A stretch of DNA of 64,000 nucleotides from Polaribacter sp. BAL334 (GTDB lineage: Bacteria > Bacteroidota > Bacteroidia > Flavobacteriales > Flavobacteriaceae). The notes beneath the pieces are model-generated. The model had not been told where the DNA came from, did not search any database, and worked only from the letters and a program-made list of their open reading frames with translations. Of the stretch, positions 46,703 to 56,476 are shown in pieces (position 1 is the stretch's first letter; each line of letters begins with the position of its first letter). The DNA lies in the NCBI RefSeq assembly GCF_015767435.1, contig NZ_JADWOV010000230.1, positions 62,001-126,000 on the forward strand, written 5' to 3'. The translations under genes were made by a program, and so were the position numbers.

Positions 46703-47944
46703 ATGAAAGCAGAAATCATAACAATTGGCGATGAAATTCTCATAGGTCAAATAGTAGATACCAATTCGCAATTTATAAGTCAAGAATTGAATAAGGTAGG
46801 TGTTTCTGTTTATCAAATTACGTCAATCCAGGATGATCAGCAACACATTTTAAATGCGTTAAAAGAAGCGCAAGAAAGAGTTGATATTGTTATTATTACA
46901 GGAGGTTTAGGCCCAACAAAAGACGATATTACAAAAAAAACAATTGCTCAATTTTTTAACAACACTGAGTTTATTGAATACCCAGAAGTCATTGAGCATA
47001 TCCAAAAATTGTTTGCTAAAATCAATCATCCTTTTAAAGAAATTCAACGTTATCAAGCGCAATTGCCCTCAAAAGCAACTTTGTTAATGAATCATTTTGG
47101 AACAGCTCCTGGAATGTGGTTTTTTGAAAAAAATACCGTTTTTATTTCCTTACCTGGTGTGCCTTATGAAATGAAAGGATTAATGATCACAGAAGTGTTG
47201 CCAAGAATTCAAAAGCAATTCAAATTGTCTTTTATTCTGCATAAAACCATCATGACCTATGGTCAAGGAGAAAGCACGATTGCTGAAATTATTGAAGATT
47301 TTGAAAACAATTTGCCATCACATATCAAGCTTGCTTATCTACCATCTTTTGGAAGAGTTCGTTTGAGATTGTCTGCAAAAGGCGAAAATAAAGAACAACT
47401 TGAAAATGAGCTTACAACTAAAATCGAAGAAATTTATCAATTAATTCCTGATATCATTACAGGTTTGGATGATGAAAGTTCTTTAGAAAAAACCATTGGA
47501 GATTTATTAATCAAAAATGGAAAAACCATTTGCACTGCTGAAAGTTTGACAGGAGGAAAAATTGCAGCGACTTTAGTATCTATTGCAGGTTCATCTGCTT
47601 ATTATAAAGGGAGTTTTGTAACCTATTCAGCTGAAACCAAAATAAATTTATTAGGAGTTTTGCCAGAAACTATTCAGAAAAATACAGTGGTTAGCAAAGA
47701 AGTTGCTTTAGAAATGGCAACAAATGCCAGAGAAAAATTCAAAACAAACTATGCAATCGCAGTTACTGGAAATGCAGGACCAACAATCGATCATAATGAT
47801 AAGAGTGTTGGTTTGGTTTTTATTGCCCTAGTTTCGGATGAAAAAGAGATTGTAGAGGAATTTAATTTCGGAGAACCAAGAGAAAAAGTCATCAATAGAA
47901 CAGTCAGTAAATCCCTAGAAATTTTAAGAAAAGAATTATTTTAA
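46703..47944 (+). CDS. cinA: CinA-family protein, nicotinamide-nucleotide amidase
   Basis: This 413-residue two-domain protein has an N-terminal MoaB/MogA-type domain (IITIGDEILIGQIVDTNSQ, ITGGLGPTKDDIT) and a C-terminal PncC-type deamidase (AESLTGGKIAATLVSIAGSS, FVTYSAETKINLLGV). It recycles NMN to NaMN, and the gene is linked to competence in some bacteria. Start preceded by a filler tract. rpmB and its promoter follow. Confidence 0.94.
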   Translation: MKAEIITIGDEILIGQIVDTNSQFISQELNKVGVSVYQITSIQDDQQHILNALKEAQERVDIVIITGGLGPTKDDITKKTIAQFFNNTEFIEYPEVIEHIQKLFAKINHPFKEIQRYQAQLPSKATLLMNHFGTAPGMWFFEKNTVFISLPGVPYEMKGLMITEVLPRIQKQFKLSFILHKTIMTYGQGESTIAEIIEDFENNLPSHIKLAYLPSFGRVRLRLSAKGENKEQLENELTTKIEEIYQLIPDIITGLDDESSLEKTIGDLLIKNGKTICTAESLTGGKIAATLVSIAGSSAYYKGSFVTYSAETKINLLGVLPETIQKNTVVSKEVALEMATNAREKFKTNYAIAVTGNAGPTIDHNDKSVGLVFIALVSDEKEIVEEFNFGEPREKVINRTVSKSLEILRKELF

Positions 47945-47961
47945 AATTTTGTAAAATTATT

Positions 47962-47992
47962 TTGTTCAGAATTAGATTTATATGTAAATTTG
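47962..47992 (+). promoter_or_regulatory. Promoter of the rpmB-rpmG operon
   Basis: TTG at 47962-47964 (within TTTG), 20-nt spacer and TAAATTTG at 47985-47992. Start of rpmB is 40 bp further. Confidence 0.92.
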
Positions 47993-48031
47993 CACCTCGT
48001 TTAGAGATAATACTTAAAAACTGTCAAGAAG

Positions 48032-48271
48032 ATGTCTAGAGTTTGTGAATTAACAGGGAAAAAAGCAATGGTTGGGAACAATGTTTCTCACGCTATGAAT
48101 AGAACAAAAAGAAAGTTTGACGCTAATTTAATGACGAAGCGTTTTTACATTCCAGAAGAAGATAAATGGATTACGTTGAAAATATCTGCTTCTGCTTTGA
48201 AAAACATCAACAAGAAAGGAATTTCTGCAGTTATTAAGGACGCTAGAGCAAACGGATTTTTAACAAAATAA
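48032..48271 (+). CDS. rpmB: 50S ribosomal protein L28
   Basis: 79 residues, with SRVCELTGKKAMVGNNVSHA and the C-terminal SALKNINKKGISAVIKDAR. No zinc-binding CxxC pair beyond the single Cys at position 5, as in the C-minus form. First gene of the ribosomal operon with rpmG and DUF4295. Confidence 0.97.
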   Translation: MSRVCELTGKKAMVGNNVSHAMNRTKRKFDANLMTKRFYIPEEDKWITLKISASALKNINKKGISAVIKDARANGFLTK

Positions 48272-48371
48272 ATATTAGCAGCAGTTTTTAGTTTACAGTT
48301 ACAGTTTATAGTTGCAAAACCTTTAAACTTTTAAACCTTTAAACTTTTAAACTTTTTAAACTCGAATAGAG

Positions 48372-48554
48372 ATGGCAAAAAAAGGAAACAGAGTTCAAGT
48401 TATTTTAGAATGTACAGAGCACAAAACTTCTGGACAACCAGGTACTTCTAGATACGTTACAACCAAAAACAAAAAGAACACTCCAGATAGAATGGAAATT
48501 AAAAAATTCAATCCTATCTTGAAAAAAGTGACTGTTCACAAAGAAATTAAATAA
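48372..48554 (+). CDS. rpmG: 50S ribosomal protein L33
   Basis: 60 residues, [20 protein letters not shown] then [20 protein letters not shown] and [10 protein letters not shown]. It lacks the CxxC pairs of the zinc form. A low-complexity tract separates it from rpmB. Confidence 0.97.
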   Translation: MAKKGNRVQVILECTEHKTSGQPGTSRYVTTKNKKNTPDRMEIKKFNPILKKVTVHKEIK

Positions 48555-48605
48555 TTAATTCGTCTAGAACTCAGCATAGAGCACATAGATTAAAAAAGAC
48601 ACAAA

Positions 48606-48758
48606 ATGGCAAAAAAAACAGTTGCATCGTTACAAACAGCATCCAAAAGATTAAGCAAAGCAATCAAAATGGTAAAATCTCCAAAATCAGGAGCATATAC
48701 TTTTGTTGAAGCGGTTATGGATCCTGCTGATGTAGATAAGTTTTTATCTAAAAAATAA
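48606..48758 (+). CDS. DUF4295 small protein
   Basis: A 50-residue basic protein: MAKKTVASLQTASKRLSK, KMVKSPKSGAYTFVEAVM, ending FLSKK. DUF4295 proteins are found after rpmG in Bacteroidota and are probable ribosome-associated or ribosome-like small proteins. The frame ends with TAA at 48756-48758, and a terminator follows. Confidence 0.92.
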   Translation: MAKKTVASLQTASKRLSKAIKMVKSPKSGAYTFVEAVMDPADVDKFLSKK

Positions 48759-48780
48759 AAACATTCTTATAAAATTTATG

Positions 48781-48814
48781 AAGCTACTTTCTATTTCAGA
48801 AAGTAGCTTTTTTT
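48781..48814 (+). terminator. Terminator of the rpmB-rpmG-DUF4295 operon
   Basis: A 12-bp stem (48781-48792 with 48798-48809), 5-nt loop, then a run of seven T. Confidence 0.94.
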
Positions 48815-48946
48815 ATGGATTTTAATTGTGTATTTTTGAGGATTCATTGACGGTTTTTAAGTTTAAAAACCAATCAAATGAATCAAGTTTTTATTTAAAA
48901 ATAAATTACCGTTTTATAAAAGTTGTTATTCAGTATTTAAAATATC

Positions 48947-49900
48947 ATGAGTTTTTTTAAAAATATATTTTCAAAGGAAAAAAAGGAAACTTTAGACAAA
49001 GGTTTAGAGAAAACGAAAGAAAATTTTTTTGATAAATTATCGAAGGCAGTTGTTGGAAAATCAAAAGTTGATGACGAGGTTTTAGATAATTTAGAAGAGG
49101 TGTTGGTTGCTTCGGATGTTGGTGTTAATACGACATTAAAAATTATTGAACGAATTGAAGAGCGTGTTGCAAAGGATAAATATGTCAGCACTAACGAATT
49201 AAATAAAATTTTAAGAGAGGAAATTGCCAATCTTTTAGCTGAAACCAACACAGGCAATGATATTGATTTTACCATTCCTGAAAATAAAAAACCTTATGTA
49301 ATTATGGTTGTTGGTGTCAATGGTGTTGGAAAAACAACCACCATTGGAAAATTAGCAGCTCAATTTAAAAAACGAGGTTTTAAAGTCGTTTTAGGAGCTG
49401 CAGATACTTTTAGAGCGGCTGCAATTGACCAATTACAAATTTGGGCTGATAGAACAGGTGTGCCAATTGTGCGTCAAGAAATGGGTTCTGATCCTGCATC
49501 TGTAGCTTTTGATACGTTGAAATCTGCAGTTTCTCAAAATGCAGATGTTGTGATTATTGATACTGCAGGAAGATTGCATAACAAAGTGAATTTAATGAAT
49601 GAATTGACCAAAATAAAACGCGTCATGCAAAAAGTGGTTGGGGATGCTCCTCATGATGTGTTGTTGGTTTTGGATGGTTCTACAGGGCAAAATGCTTTTG
49701 AACAAGCAAAACAATTCACGAAAGCAACTGAAGTTAGTTGTTTGGCAGTCACAAAATTAGATGGAACTGCAAAAGGTGGAGTTGTGATTGGAATCTCAGA
49801 CCAATTTCAAATTCCGGTGAAATATATTGGAGTAGGAGAAGGGATTGATGATTTGCAAGTGTTCAATAAAATTGAATTTGTGGATTCTTTTTTTAAGTAA
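48947..49900 (+). CDS. ftsY: Signal recognition particle receptor FtsY
   Basis: FtsY is a 317-residue SRP GTPase receptor at the inner membrane that docks ribosome-SRP complexes. It has an N-terminal helical N-domain, then the G-domain with GVNGVGKTTTIGKLA, ADTFRAAAIDQLQ, DTAGRLHNK and TKLDGTAKGG. The acidic A-domain of E. coli FtsY is almost absent. TATTTTTG at 48831-48838 is a possible -7 box. Confidence 0.97.
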   Translation: MSFFKNIFSKEKKETLDKGLEKTKENFFDKLSKAVVGKSKVDDEVLDNLEEVLVASDVGVNTTLKIIERIEERVAKDKYVSTNELNKILREEIANLLAETNTGNDIDFTIPENKKPYVIMVVGVNGVGKTTTIGKLAAQFKKRGFKVVLGAADTFRAAAIDQLQIWADRTGVPIVRQEMGSDPASVAFDTLKSAVSQNADVVIIDTAGRLHNKVNLMNELTKIKRVMQKVVGDAPHDVLLVLDGSTGQNAFEQAKQFTKATEVSCLAVTKLDGTAKGGVVIGISDQFQIPVKYIGVGEGIDDLQVFNKIEFVDSFFK

Positions 49901-49904
49901 AAAT

Positions 49905-50990
49905 TCAATTTATTAATAGATTTATTTTTCCCCATAAATCTTCATCAAAAGTAGAAAGAGCAAAGTTACTGCTGCTTGCAGCATCTCCCATTCTGATAAT
50001 TACCAATTTTTTACTAGGAATTATATATATCTTCTGATCGTTTTTTCCAAGCGCAGCAAACATTTCAATAGGAGCATTTTTGATTAATGTACCTTGAAAT
50101 TCAAATTGACTTTGTGGTAAATGATAACTAGATTTTCCATTCAACCACCATAAATAACCATAGGATTTATTGATTTGTTGAGATGTATTTGTGGCTTCAT
50201 TTAAAAAGTTTTTTGAAACTATTTGCGTTTCATTCCATTTTCCTTCAGCTAAAATCATCAATCCAAAACGCGCCATACTTCGTGAATTACTCCAATAAAC
50301 ACTCAAATCTCCAGTATTTCTCCATAATCCTGTCATGCCAATTTTATCTCTCAATTTCAAATTAAAATAGGATGTAAAGGATTGATTTGTAGATTTTTCA
50401 ATAACATCTTGCAATTTTACATACACATTGTGATATGCCCATCTTTCTCCAGCATCAGCAATATATTTCAAGTTTGAAGGCGAAACATCATCTCCCAAAT
50501 TGTCATCCAAACCCGAATTCATCGAAAGTAAATTTTTAGAGGAAATTAAATTTTCTTTTAATAATGGCGCAGTAGTCCAACCATTTCCTAAATAATCTGA
50601 CACTTTGTTTGAAATGTCTAACAAATTTTCATCTTGAGCAATACCAACTACTGTTGAGGTGAGTGTTTTTCCTGCACTTGCCCAATACCAAACTGAATTG
50701 CTGTTATGATTATTGAAATATTTTTCGACGACAATTTTACCATTATAAAGGATTATAAAACTTTTGGTATTTTTCTCTTCAAGAAAAGTAAATAATGGGT
50801 TTAATTGAGTTTCATTCCAGCCCAATTTGGAGATACTTTCAGTTTCCCATGCATTTGAATTTATGGGTGGAAAATATATCTTGTTATTATTTTCATTGAT
50901 GATTTCCTCTTCAATAATTGTTTCTTTTGAACAAGAAAATACAATGAAAATTGAAATCAAAATAATGAAAATAGGATTCTTAGGCTTCAT
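49905..50990 (-). CDS. Lipoprotein serine hydrolase of the beta-lactamase / esterase family
   Basis: This 361-residue lipoprotein (Cys20 in IFIVFSCSKE) has a class C beta-lactamase-like fold with the catalytic motif S105-A-G-K108 and Y186-H-N188. Relatives are D-aminopeptidases, esterases and penicillin-binding-like hydrolases; true beta-lactamase activity is not expected from the sequence. Convergent with ftsY, 4 bp after its stop. Substrate unknown. Confidence 0.85.
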   Translation of the reverse strand: MKPKNPIFIILISIFIVFSCSKETIIEEEIINENNNKIYFPPINSNAWETESISKLGWNETQLNPLFTFLEEKNTKSFIILYNGKIVVEKYFNNHNSNSVWYWASAGKTLTSTVVGIAQDENLLDISNKVSDYLGNGWTTAPLLKENLISSKNLLSMNSGLDDNLGDDVSPSNLKYIADAGERWAYHNVYVKLQDVIEKSTNQSFTSYFNLKLRDKIGMTGLWRNTGDLSVYWSNSRSMARFGLMILAEGKWNETQIVSKNFLNEATNTSQQINKSYGYLWWLNGKSSYHLPQSQFEFQGTLIKNAPIEMFAALGKNDQKIYIIPSKKLVIIRMGDAASSSNFALSTFDEDLWGKINLLIN

Positions 50991-51043
50991 AAAAAAATCA
51001 AATTACCAATAAGACATTTATTTAAAAAAAAGGTTTAAAGTAG

Positions 51044-51051
51044 TATCTTTG
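51044..51051 (+). promoter_or_regulatory. -7 element of the amidase gene
   Basis: TATCTTTG, 19 bp before the chosen ATG at 51070. No -33 TTG at the expected distance. Confidence 0.55.
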
Positions 51052-51069
51052 AGAATAAAATCAAATGTA

Positions 51070-52716
51070 ATGAAAAAAGCTTTCCTGATTACTGTATCAT
51101 TTTTCTTGTTTCTTTCTTGTCAACAAAAAGAAAATCCTGTTTTTTTTAAAAAATATGATGAAACAATTGCTCTTAAAAAACAGCAAAATCATCAAAATGG
51201 AAGAATGAAATTCAAATTATTTCAGTCTAAATTTATAGATATGAATGAAGTTTTCAAACCATTTAATGATGACTTAGCCAAATTTTCTGAAGAAGATTAT
51301 CAAGCTTTAAAACCAATCATTTTAGAGCAGAATATTCCAACTATTCAAAAGAGTATCAAAGATGGAAATTTGACGTATGAAAAATTGACTTTGTTTTATT
51401 TATATAGAATCCGAAAATTCGAAAGCGACTCAACATTATCATTAAATAGTATCATTTCGTTGAATCCTGATGTGGTAAAACAAGCCAAAGAAAAAGATAA
51501 AAATGCAAAAAATATTCCCGATTTTTCAGTGTATGGAATGCCAATTTTGTTGAAAGATAATATCAATACCAATAATATGCCAACCACAGCTGGTGCAGTA
51601 GCTTTGAAAGATAATCAAACAAAAAATGATGCTTTTATAGTTGAAAAATTAAAGGAAAGTGGCGCATTGATTTTAGGAAAAGTCAATTTAAGTGAATGGG
51701 CTTATTTTTTCTGTTCAGGATGTCCTTTAGGATATTCAGCCATTGGAGGTCAAACGTTAAATCCTTATGGAAGAGGCGAATTTGAAACAGGAGGAAGTTC
51801 AGCAGGAAGTGGAGTTACAGTTGCTGCCAATTTTGCAGTTGCTGCAATTGGTACAGAAACCTCAGGATCAATTACTTCGCCATCAAGTATGAATTCGGTT
51901 GTAGGATTAAAACCAACAATAGGTATGTTAAGTAGAACTGGAATTGTACCAATTTCAAGTACGTTAGATACTCCTGGACCAATGACTAAAAATGTGATTG
52001 ATAATGCAATTTTGGCACAAGCAATGTTGGGAAAAGACAATGCAGATGAATCATCTTTTGAAGTTGAAAAAGATGATTTTAATGCTGATATAATTTCTAA
52101 AGGAAGTTTAAAAGGAAAAAGATTGGGTGTTTTACAATCACTTTTAACAGATACAATTTATGCAGCAACTATCGAAAAACTAAAAAATGCAGGCGCAGAA
52201 TTGGTTGAACTCAATCCTCAACAACCCTCTTTTAATGGATTTATTACGCTGTTAAATATTGATATGAAACACGATTTACCCAAATATTTAGCAAATAATG
52301 CTGATAAATCACTTTTTATTAAAAATGTAAAAAGTGTAGTTGAATTTAATAAAAAAGACAGTCTTTTAAGAGCTCCTTATGGACAACAATTATTTGAAGG
52401 AATTGTAAAAGACACCACCACTTTAGCTCAATTAGAGGTTGTAAAACAAAATCTAAAATTGGATGGAGAAAACTATTTAAAGGCATTAAAAGAGCAAAAT
52501 TTAGATGCTATTTTATCTATAAATAATTATCATTCTGGTATTGCAGCTGTCTCTTTTCATCCAACATTGACAGTTCCTATGGGGTATAAAAAATCCGGAG
52601 AACCAATTAGTTTGACATTTGTGGGACTTCCATTTTCAGAGAGTAATTTACTGAAAATTGGTTATGCTTTTGAGCAACTATCAAAAGCTAGAAAAATGCC
52701 TAAAAACTATCAATAA
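51070..52716 (+). CDS. Lipoprotein amidase (amidase-signature family)
   Basis: A protein of about 548 residues with a lipoprotein signal (LFLSCQQ, Cys17). The amidase-signature catalytic set is visible: Lys in GMPILLKDNINTNN, the Ser-rich loop GGSSAGSG with the nucleophile, and the bridging Ser in IGTETSGSITSP. It hydrolyses amide bonds of small molecules or peptides in the periplasm. Start chosen at 51070; an earlier in-frame TTG at 51049 overlaps the -7 box. Confidence 0.9.
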   Translation: MKKAFLITVSFFLFLSCQQKENPVFFKKYDETIALKKQQNHQNGRMKFKLFQSKFIDMNEVFKPFNDDLAKFSEEDYQALKPIILEQNIPTIQKSIKDGNLTYEKLTLFYLYRIRKFESDSTLSLNSIISLNPDVVKQAKEKDKNAKNIPDFSVYGMPILLKDNINTNNMPTTAGAVALKDNQTKNDAFIVEKLKESGALILGKVNLSEWAYFFCSGCPLGYSAIGGQTLNPYGRGEFETGGSSAGSGVTVAANFAVAAIGTETSGSITSPSSMNSVVGLKPTIGMLSRTGIVPISSTLDTPGPMTKNVIDNAILAQAMLGKDNADESSFEVEKDDFNADIISKGSLKGKRLGVLQSLLTDTIYAATIEKLKNAGAELVELNPQQPSFNGFITLLNIDMKHDLPKYLANNADKSLFIKNVKSVVEFNKKDSLLRAPYGQQLFEGIVKDTTTLAQLEVVKQNLKLDGENYLKALKEQNLDAILSINNYHSGIAAVSFHPTLTVPMGYKKSGEPISLTFVGLPFSESNLLKIGYAFEQLSKARKMPKNYQ

Positions 52717-52808
52717 GAAAATTTTAAATCAATCAAAATGACTTATTTTTGCAAACTTTTAAAAGTGAAAAATTAAGTTTCATAATCTAATAGCCAAAAG
52801 CTAATAAA

Positions 52809-54125
52809 ATGCGTACAAAAACCATCAAAAAAAATAAAATCAATGTGGTAACTTTAGGTTGCTCAAAAAACATTTACGATAGCGAAGTGTTAATGGGACA
52901 ATTAAAAGCTAATGGTAAAAATGTAGTTCACGAAGATGAAAACGATGATGGAAATATTGTAGTAATTAATACCTGCGGATTTATTGGTAAAGCCAAAGAA
53001 GAAAGTATTGATACTATTTTGCATTATGCACAAAGAAAAGAAGCTGGAGAAATTGATAAGGTTTTTGTAACAGGTTGTTTAAGCGAACGTTACAAGCCTG
53101 ATTTAGAGAAAGAAATTCCGAATGTAGATCAATATTTTGGCACTCATGATTTGCCAAACTTGCTAAAAGTTTTAGAAGCAGATTACAAACACGAATTGAT
53201 AGGTGAGCGTTTAACAACAACACCAAAACACTATGCATACTTAAAAATTGCGGAAGGTTGTGACAGACCTTGTTCGTTTTGCGCTATTCCTTTAATGCGT
53301 GGCAAACACAAATCAACACCCATTGAAGATATCATTAAAGAAGCTACAAAATTGGCTGAAAAAGGCATCAAAGAAATCATGTTGATTGCACAAGATTTAA
53401 CCTATTATGGCTTAGATATTTACAAAAAAAGAGCTTTGGCAGATTTATTAGAAGCACTTGTAAAAGTTGACGGAATTGAATGGATTCGTTTGCATTATGC
53501 TTTTCCAGCAGGTTTTCCAATGGATGTAATTGAAGTCATGAAACGCGAGCCAAAAGTGTGTAATTATTTGGATATTCCTTTGCAGCACATCAATTCTGAG
53601 ATTTTAAAATCGATGAAAAGAGGAACAACGCATGAAAAAACGACTGATTTAATCAAAAAATTCAGAGAGGCAATTCCTGAAATGGCAATCAGAACTACGC
53701 TGATTGTGGGTTATCCTGGCGAAACTGAAGAACAATTTGAGGAGCTGAAAGATTGGGTGGAAGAAATGCGTTTTGAACGTTTGGGCGTTTTTGAATATTC
53801 TCATGAAGAAAACACAGGTGCCTATGTTTTGGAAGACGATGTTCCTGCAGATGTAAAATTCAGACGAGTTAATGAAATCATGGAATTGCAATCTCAAATT
53901 TCCTGGGAACTGAATCAGGAAAAAATCGGAAAGACTTTTAGATGCTTGTTTGATAGAAAAGATGGCGAATTTTTTTATGGAAGAACAGAATTTGATTCAC
54001 CTGATGTTGATAACGACGTTTTGGTTGATGCAACTGAGCATTATATTAAAATTGGAGAGTTTATTGATGTAACTATTTATGATGCAGGAGATTATGATTT
54101 GTATGGAACTCCTGTAAAATCATAA
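52809..54125 (+). CDS. rimO: Ribosomal protein S12 methylthiotransferase
   Basis: RimO is a radical-SAM enzyme that adds a methylthio group to Asp88 of ribosomal protein S12. This 438-residue protein has an N-terminal UPF0004 domain with cluster cysteines (TLGCSKNIYDSEVLMGQL, INTCGFIG, TGCLSERYK), the radical-SAM motif CDRPCSFCAIP and a C-terminal TRAM domain. TATTTTTG at 52744-52751 is a -7-like box, without a TTG at the usual -33. Confidence 0.97.
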   Translation: MRTKTIKKNKINVVTLGCSKNIYDSEVLMGQLKANGKNVVHEDENDDGNIVVINTCGFIGKAKEESIDTILHYAQRKEAGEIDKVFVTGCLSERYKPDLEKEIPNVDQYFGTHDLPNLLKVLEADYKHELIGERLTTTPKHYAYLKIAEGCDRPCSFCAIPLMRGKHKSTPIEDIIKEATKLAEKGIKEIMLIAQDLTYYGLDIYKKRALADLLEALVKVDGIEWIRLHYAFPAGFPMDVIEVMKREPKVCNYLDIPLQHINSEILKSMKRGTTHEKTTDLIKKFREAIPEMAIRTTLIVGYPGETEEQFEELKDWVEEMRFERLGVFEYSHEENTGAYVLEDDVPADVKFRRVNEIMELQSQISWELNQEKIGKTFRCLFDRKDGEFFYGRTEFDSPDVDNDVLVDATEHYIKIGEFIDVTIYDAGDYDLYGTPVKS

Positions 54126-54136
54126 AAATCAATATT

Positions 54137-54943
54137 TTATTCTGTTTGATTGACCATATCAGGTGTTAAACCCAATTCATCATCAATTTTTTGGACTAAA
54201 TCTCTACCCATTTCTATAGTATCATCTATCATTTCTAGTTGTAATTTATAGATAAGAATTAAAGATTTTAAGGCATTTAAGAATTTCATTTTTGTATCAT
54301 CAATTTCTAATTTCTTTATTAAAATAATGTCAATTTCTGAATCAGTTTCAAACAACCCATCTTTATCTTCATACAATTCTTTATCAATCATTACAATTTG
54401 AGCTAAATCGTAAAAAACAGGATGTAATTCTCGGTAAAATACATTATCATTATTGTTTTTGACATCAATATAATTGTCTTCCGAATACAAATAATAGTCA
54501 ATAATATTGACACTTAATTCTTTATTTTTAATCAATGCTTGTTGTCCAGATGAAATCAATTCTTGATAGGTATTATTGATATTCGGGAAATTATCAGTCT
54601 CCATTAATAAATTTAATTTCTCATTTAAACTATCAATATTCTGAAAATTCTTAGTTTCTTTATAGCTTTTAAGGATTGATTCTGAAGTTTTTATACAATT
54701 TTCGTAATGTTCTTTCATGTATTTTAAAACATCCCTTTGATATTCAATATCCTCAACCATATTGATCAAATACCATTTTTCTTTTACTTTATTTACGTTT
54801 TCTATGCTCCAATTATTGAATTGTAGCGCCAATAAAATTCCCACAACCACCAAAAAAATTTCACCAATTGCATACATTACATATTTTTGAAAATTGTTTT
54901 GTGCTAGTAATTTTTGGCGAATTTTTCTATATACTTGAATCAT
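54137..54943 (-). CDS. DUF6090 membrane-anchored protein
   Basis: This 268-residue protein has a polar start (YRKIRQKLLAQNNFQKYVMY), one membrane helix (about 22-42, AIGEIFLVVVGILLALQFNN) and a helical soluble domain. The start pattern is that of DUF6090, often found as families of paralogues in flavobacteria. Convergent with rimO, divergent from glmM. Function unknown. Confidence 0.82.
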   Translation of the reverse strand: MIQVYRKIRQKLLAQNNFQKYVMYAIGEIFLVVVGILLALQFNNWSIENVNKVKEKWYLINMVEDIEYQRDVLKYMKEHYENCIKTSESILKSYKETKNFQNIDSLNEKLNLLMETDNFPNINNTYQELISSGQQALIKNKELSVNIIDYYLYSEDNYIDVKNNNDNVFYRELHPVFYDLAQIVMIDKELYEDKDGLFETDSEIDIILIKKLEIDDTKMKFLNALKSLILIYKLQLEMIDDTIEMGRDLVQKIDDELGLTPDMVNQTE

Positions 54944-55032
54944 AGACTTTTGTTTGATTTGTGAAAGGTATAAAAAAATGATTTAAAATGAATCTTCTCA
55001 ATATTTTAATTCCAACTTATTTTACAATAGAC

Positions 55033-55061
55033 TTGCTTTTTAAGGAAAAAAAGTATCTTTG
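55033..55061 (+). promoter_or_regulatory. glmM promoter
   Basis: TTG at 55033-55035, 18-nt spacer, TATCTTTG at 55054-55061, 18 bp before the ATG. Confidence 0.85.
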
Positions 55062-55078
55062 TTTCAAATTTTTTTATA

Positions 55079-56470
55079 ATGACTTTAATCAAATCAATCT
55101 CAGGAATTAGAGGTACAATTGGAGGAAAAACTTCAGATAATTTAACTCCAATTGATGCTGTAAAATTTGCAGCTGCATATGGTGCATTTCTAAAACTAAG
55201 AAATCCCCAAAAAGAAAATTTATTGGTTGTTATTGGAAGAGATGCTCGAATTTCTGGAAATATGATTAGCAGTTTGGTGGCAAATACTTTAGTTGGTTTG
55301 GGAATTCATGTGGTTGATTTGGGATTGTCAACAACTCCAACAGTTGAAGTTGCAGTTCCTCTTGAAAAAGCAGATGGAGGTATTATTTTGACAGCCTCTC
55401 ACAATCCAAAACAATGGAATGCTTTAAAACTATTAAACGAAAAAGGCGAGTTTTTAAATGCTGCTGATGGTGAAAAAATTCTAGAGTTGGCAGAAAATGA
55501 ATCTTTTGATTTTGCTGAAGTTGATGATTTAGGAACGTATACAATTGATAATTCATATTTACAAAAACATATCAAAGAAGTTTTAAACCTTGATTTGGTA
55601 GATGTTGAAGCTATAAAAAAGGCCAATTTTAAAGTGGTTGTTGATGCAGTAAATTCAACTGGAGGAATTTTTATTCCAGCGTTATTAAAAGAACTAAATG
55701 TGGAATGTGTTGAATTATATTGCACACCAAATGGACAATTTCCTCACAATCCTGAACCTTTAAAAGAGCATTTAACAGATATTTCTGAACTAGTTGTGAA
55801 AGAAAAAGCGGATTTGGGAATTGTAGTTGACCCTGATGTTGATAGGCTTGCTTTAATTTGTGAAGATGGTTCTATGTTTGGTGAAGAATACACATTGGTT
55901 GCCTGTGCTGATTATGTTTTAGGACGTTTAGGTGGAGGAAATACAGTTTCTAATTTATCATCTTCAAGAGCGTTAAGAGATGTTACAACTCAACATGGAG
56001 GAACATATACAGCAAGTGCTGTTGGAGAAGTGAATGTGGTTCAGAAAATGAAAGATACAAATACCGTTATTGGAGGTGAAGGAAATGGCGGAATTATTTA
56101 TCCTGCTTCTCATTATGGACGTGATTCTTTGGTAGGAGTTGCCTTGTTTTTATCGCATTTAGCGCACAAGAGAATGTCTTGCAAACAATTAAGAGATTCG
56201 TATCCAAGTTATTTTATGAGTAAAAATAAAATTGAACTAACACCTGAGATAGATGTTGATAAAATACTGGTTATCATGGCTTCAACATATAAAGATGAAG
56301 AAGTAAATACAATTGATGGTGTAAAAATTGACTTTGAAAATGAATGGATTCACTTAAGAAAATCAAACACAGAACCTATTATCAGAATCTACACAGAAGC
56401 GAAATCACAAAAAGCAGCTGATGATTTAGCAGTTCGTTTTATTGATGAAATCAGAGAAATTATCAAGTAA
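55079..56470 (+). CDS. glmM: Phosphoglucosamine mutase
   Basis: GlmM makes glucosamine-1-phosphate for UDP-GlcNAc, the precursor of peptidoglycan and lipid A. This 463-residue protein of the phosphohexomutase family has the start SISGIRGTIGG, phosphoserine loop TASHNPKQWNALKLL, metal loop DPDVDRLALI, GEGNGGIIYP and NTEPIIRIYTEA. The length and GEGNGG motif fit GlmM rather than PGM. It is 6 bp from the next gene. Confidence 0.93.
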   Translation: MTLIKSISGIRGTIGGKTSDNLTPIDAVKFAAAYGAFLKLRNPQKENLLVVIGRDARISGNMISSLVANTLVGLGIHVVDLGLSTTPTVEVAVPLEKADGGIILTASHNPKQWNALKLLNEKGEFLNAADGEKILELAENESFDFAEVDDLGTYTIDNSYLQKHIKEVLNLDLVDVEAIKKANFKVVVDAVNSTGGIFIPALLKELNVECVELYCTPNGQFPHNPEPLKEHLTDISELVVKEKADLGIVVDPDVDRLALICEDGSMFGEEYTLVACADYVLGRLGGGNTVSNLSSSRALRDVTTQHGGTYTASAVGEVNVVQKMKDTNTVIGGEGNGGIIYPASHYGRDSLVGVALFLSHLAHKRMSCKQLRDSYPSYFMSKNKIELTPEIDVDKILVIMASTYKDEEVNTIDGVKIDFENEWIHLRKSNTEPIIRIYTEAKSQKAADDLAVRFIDEIREIIK

Positions 56471-56476
56471 TTTTTT

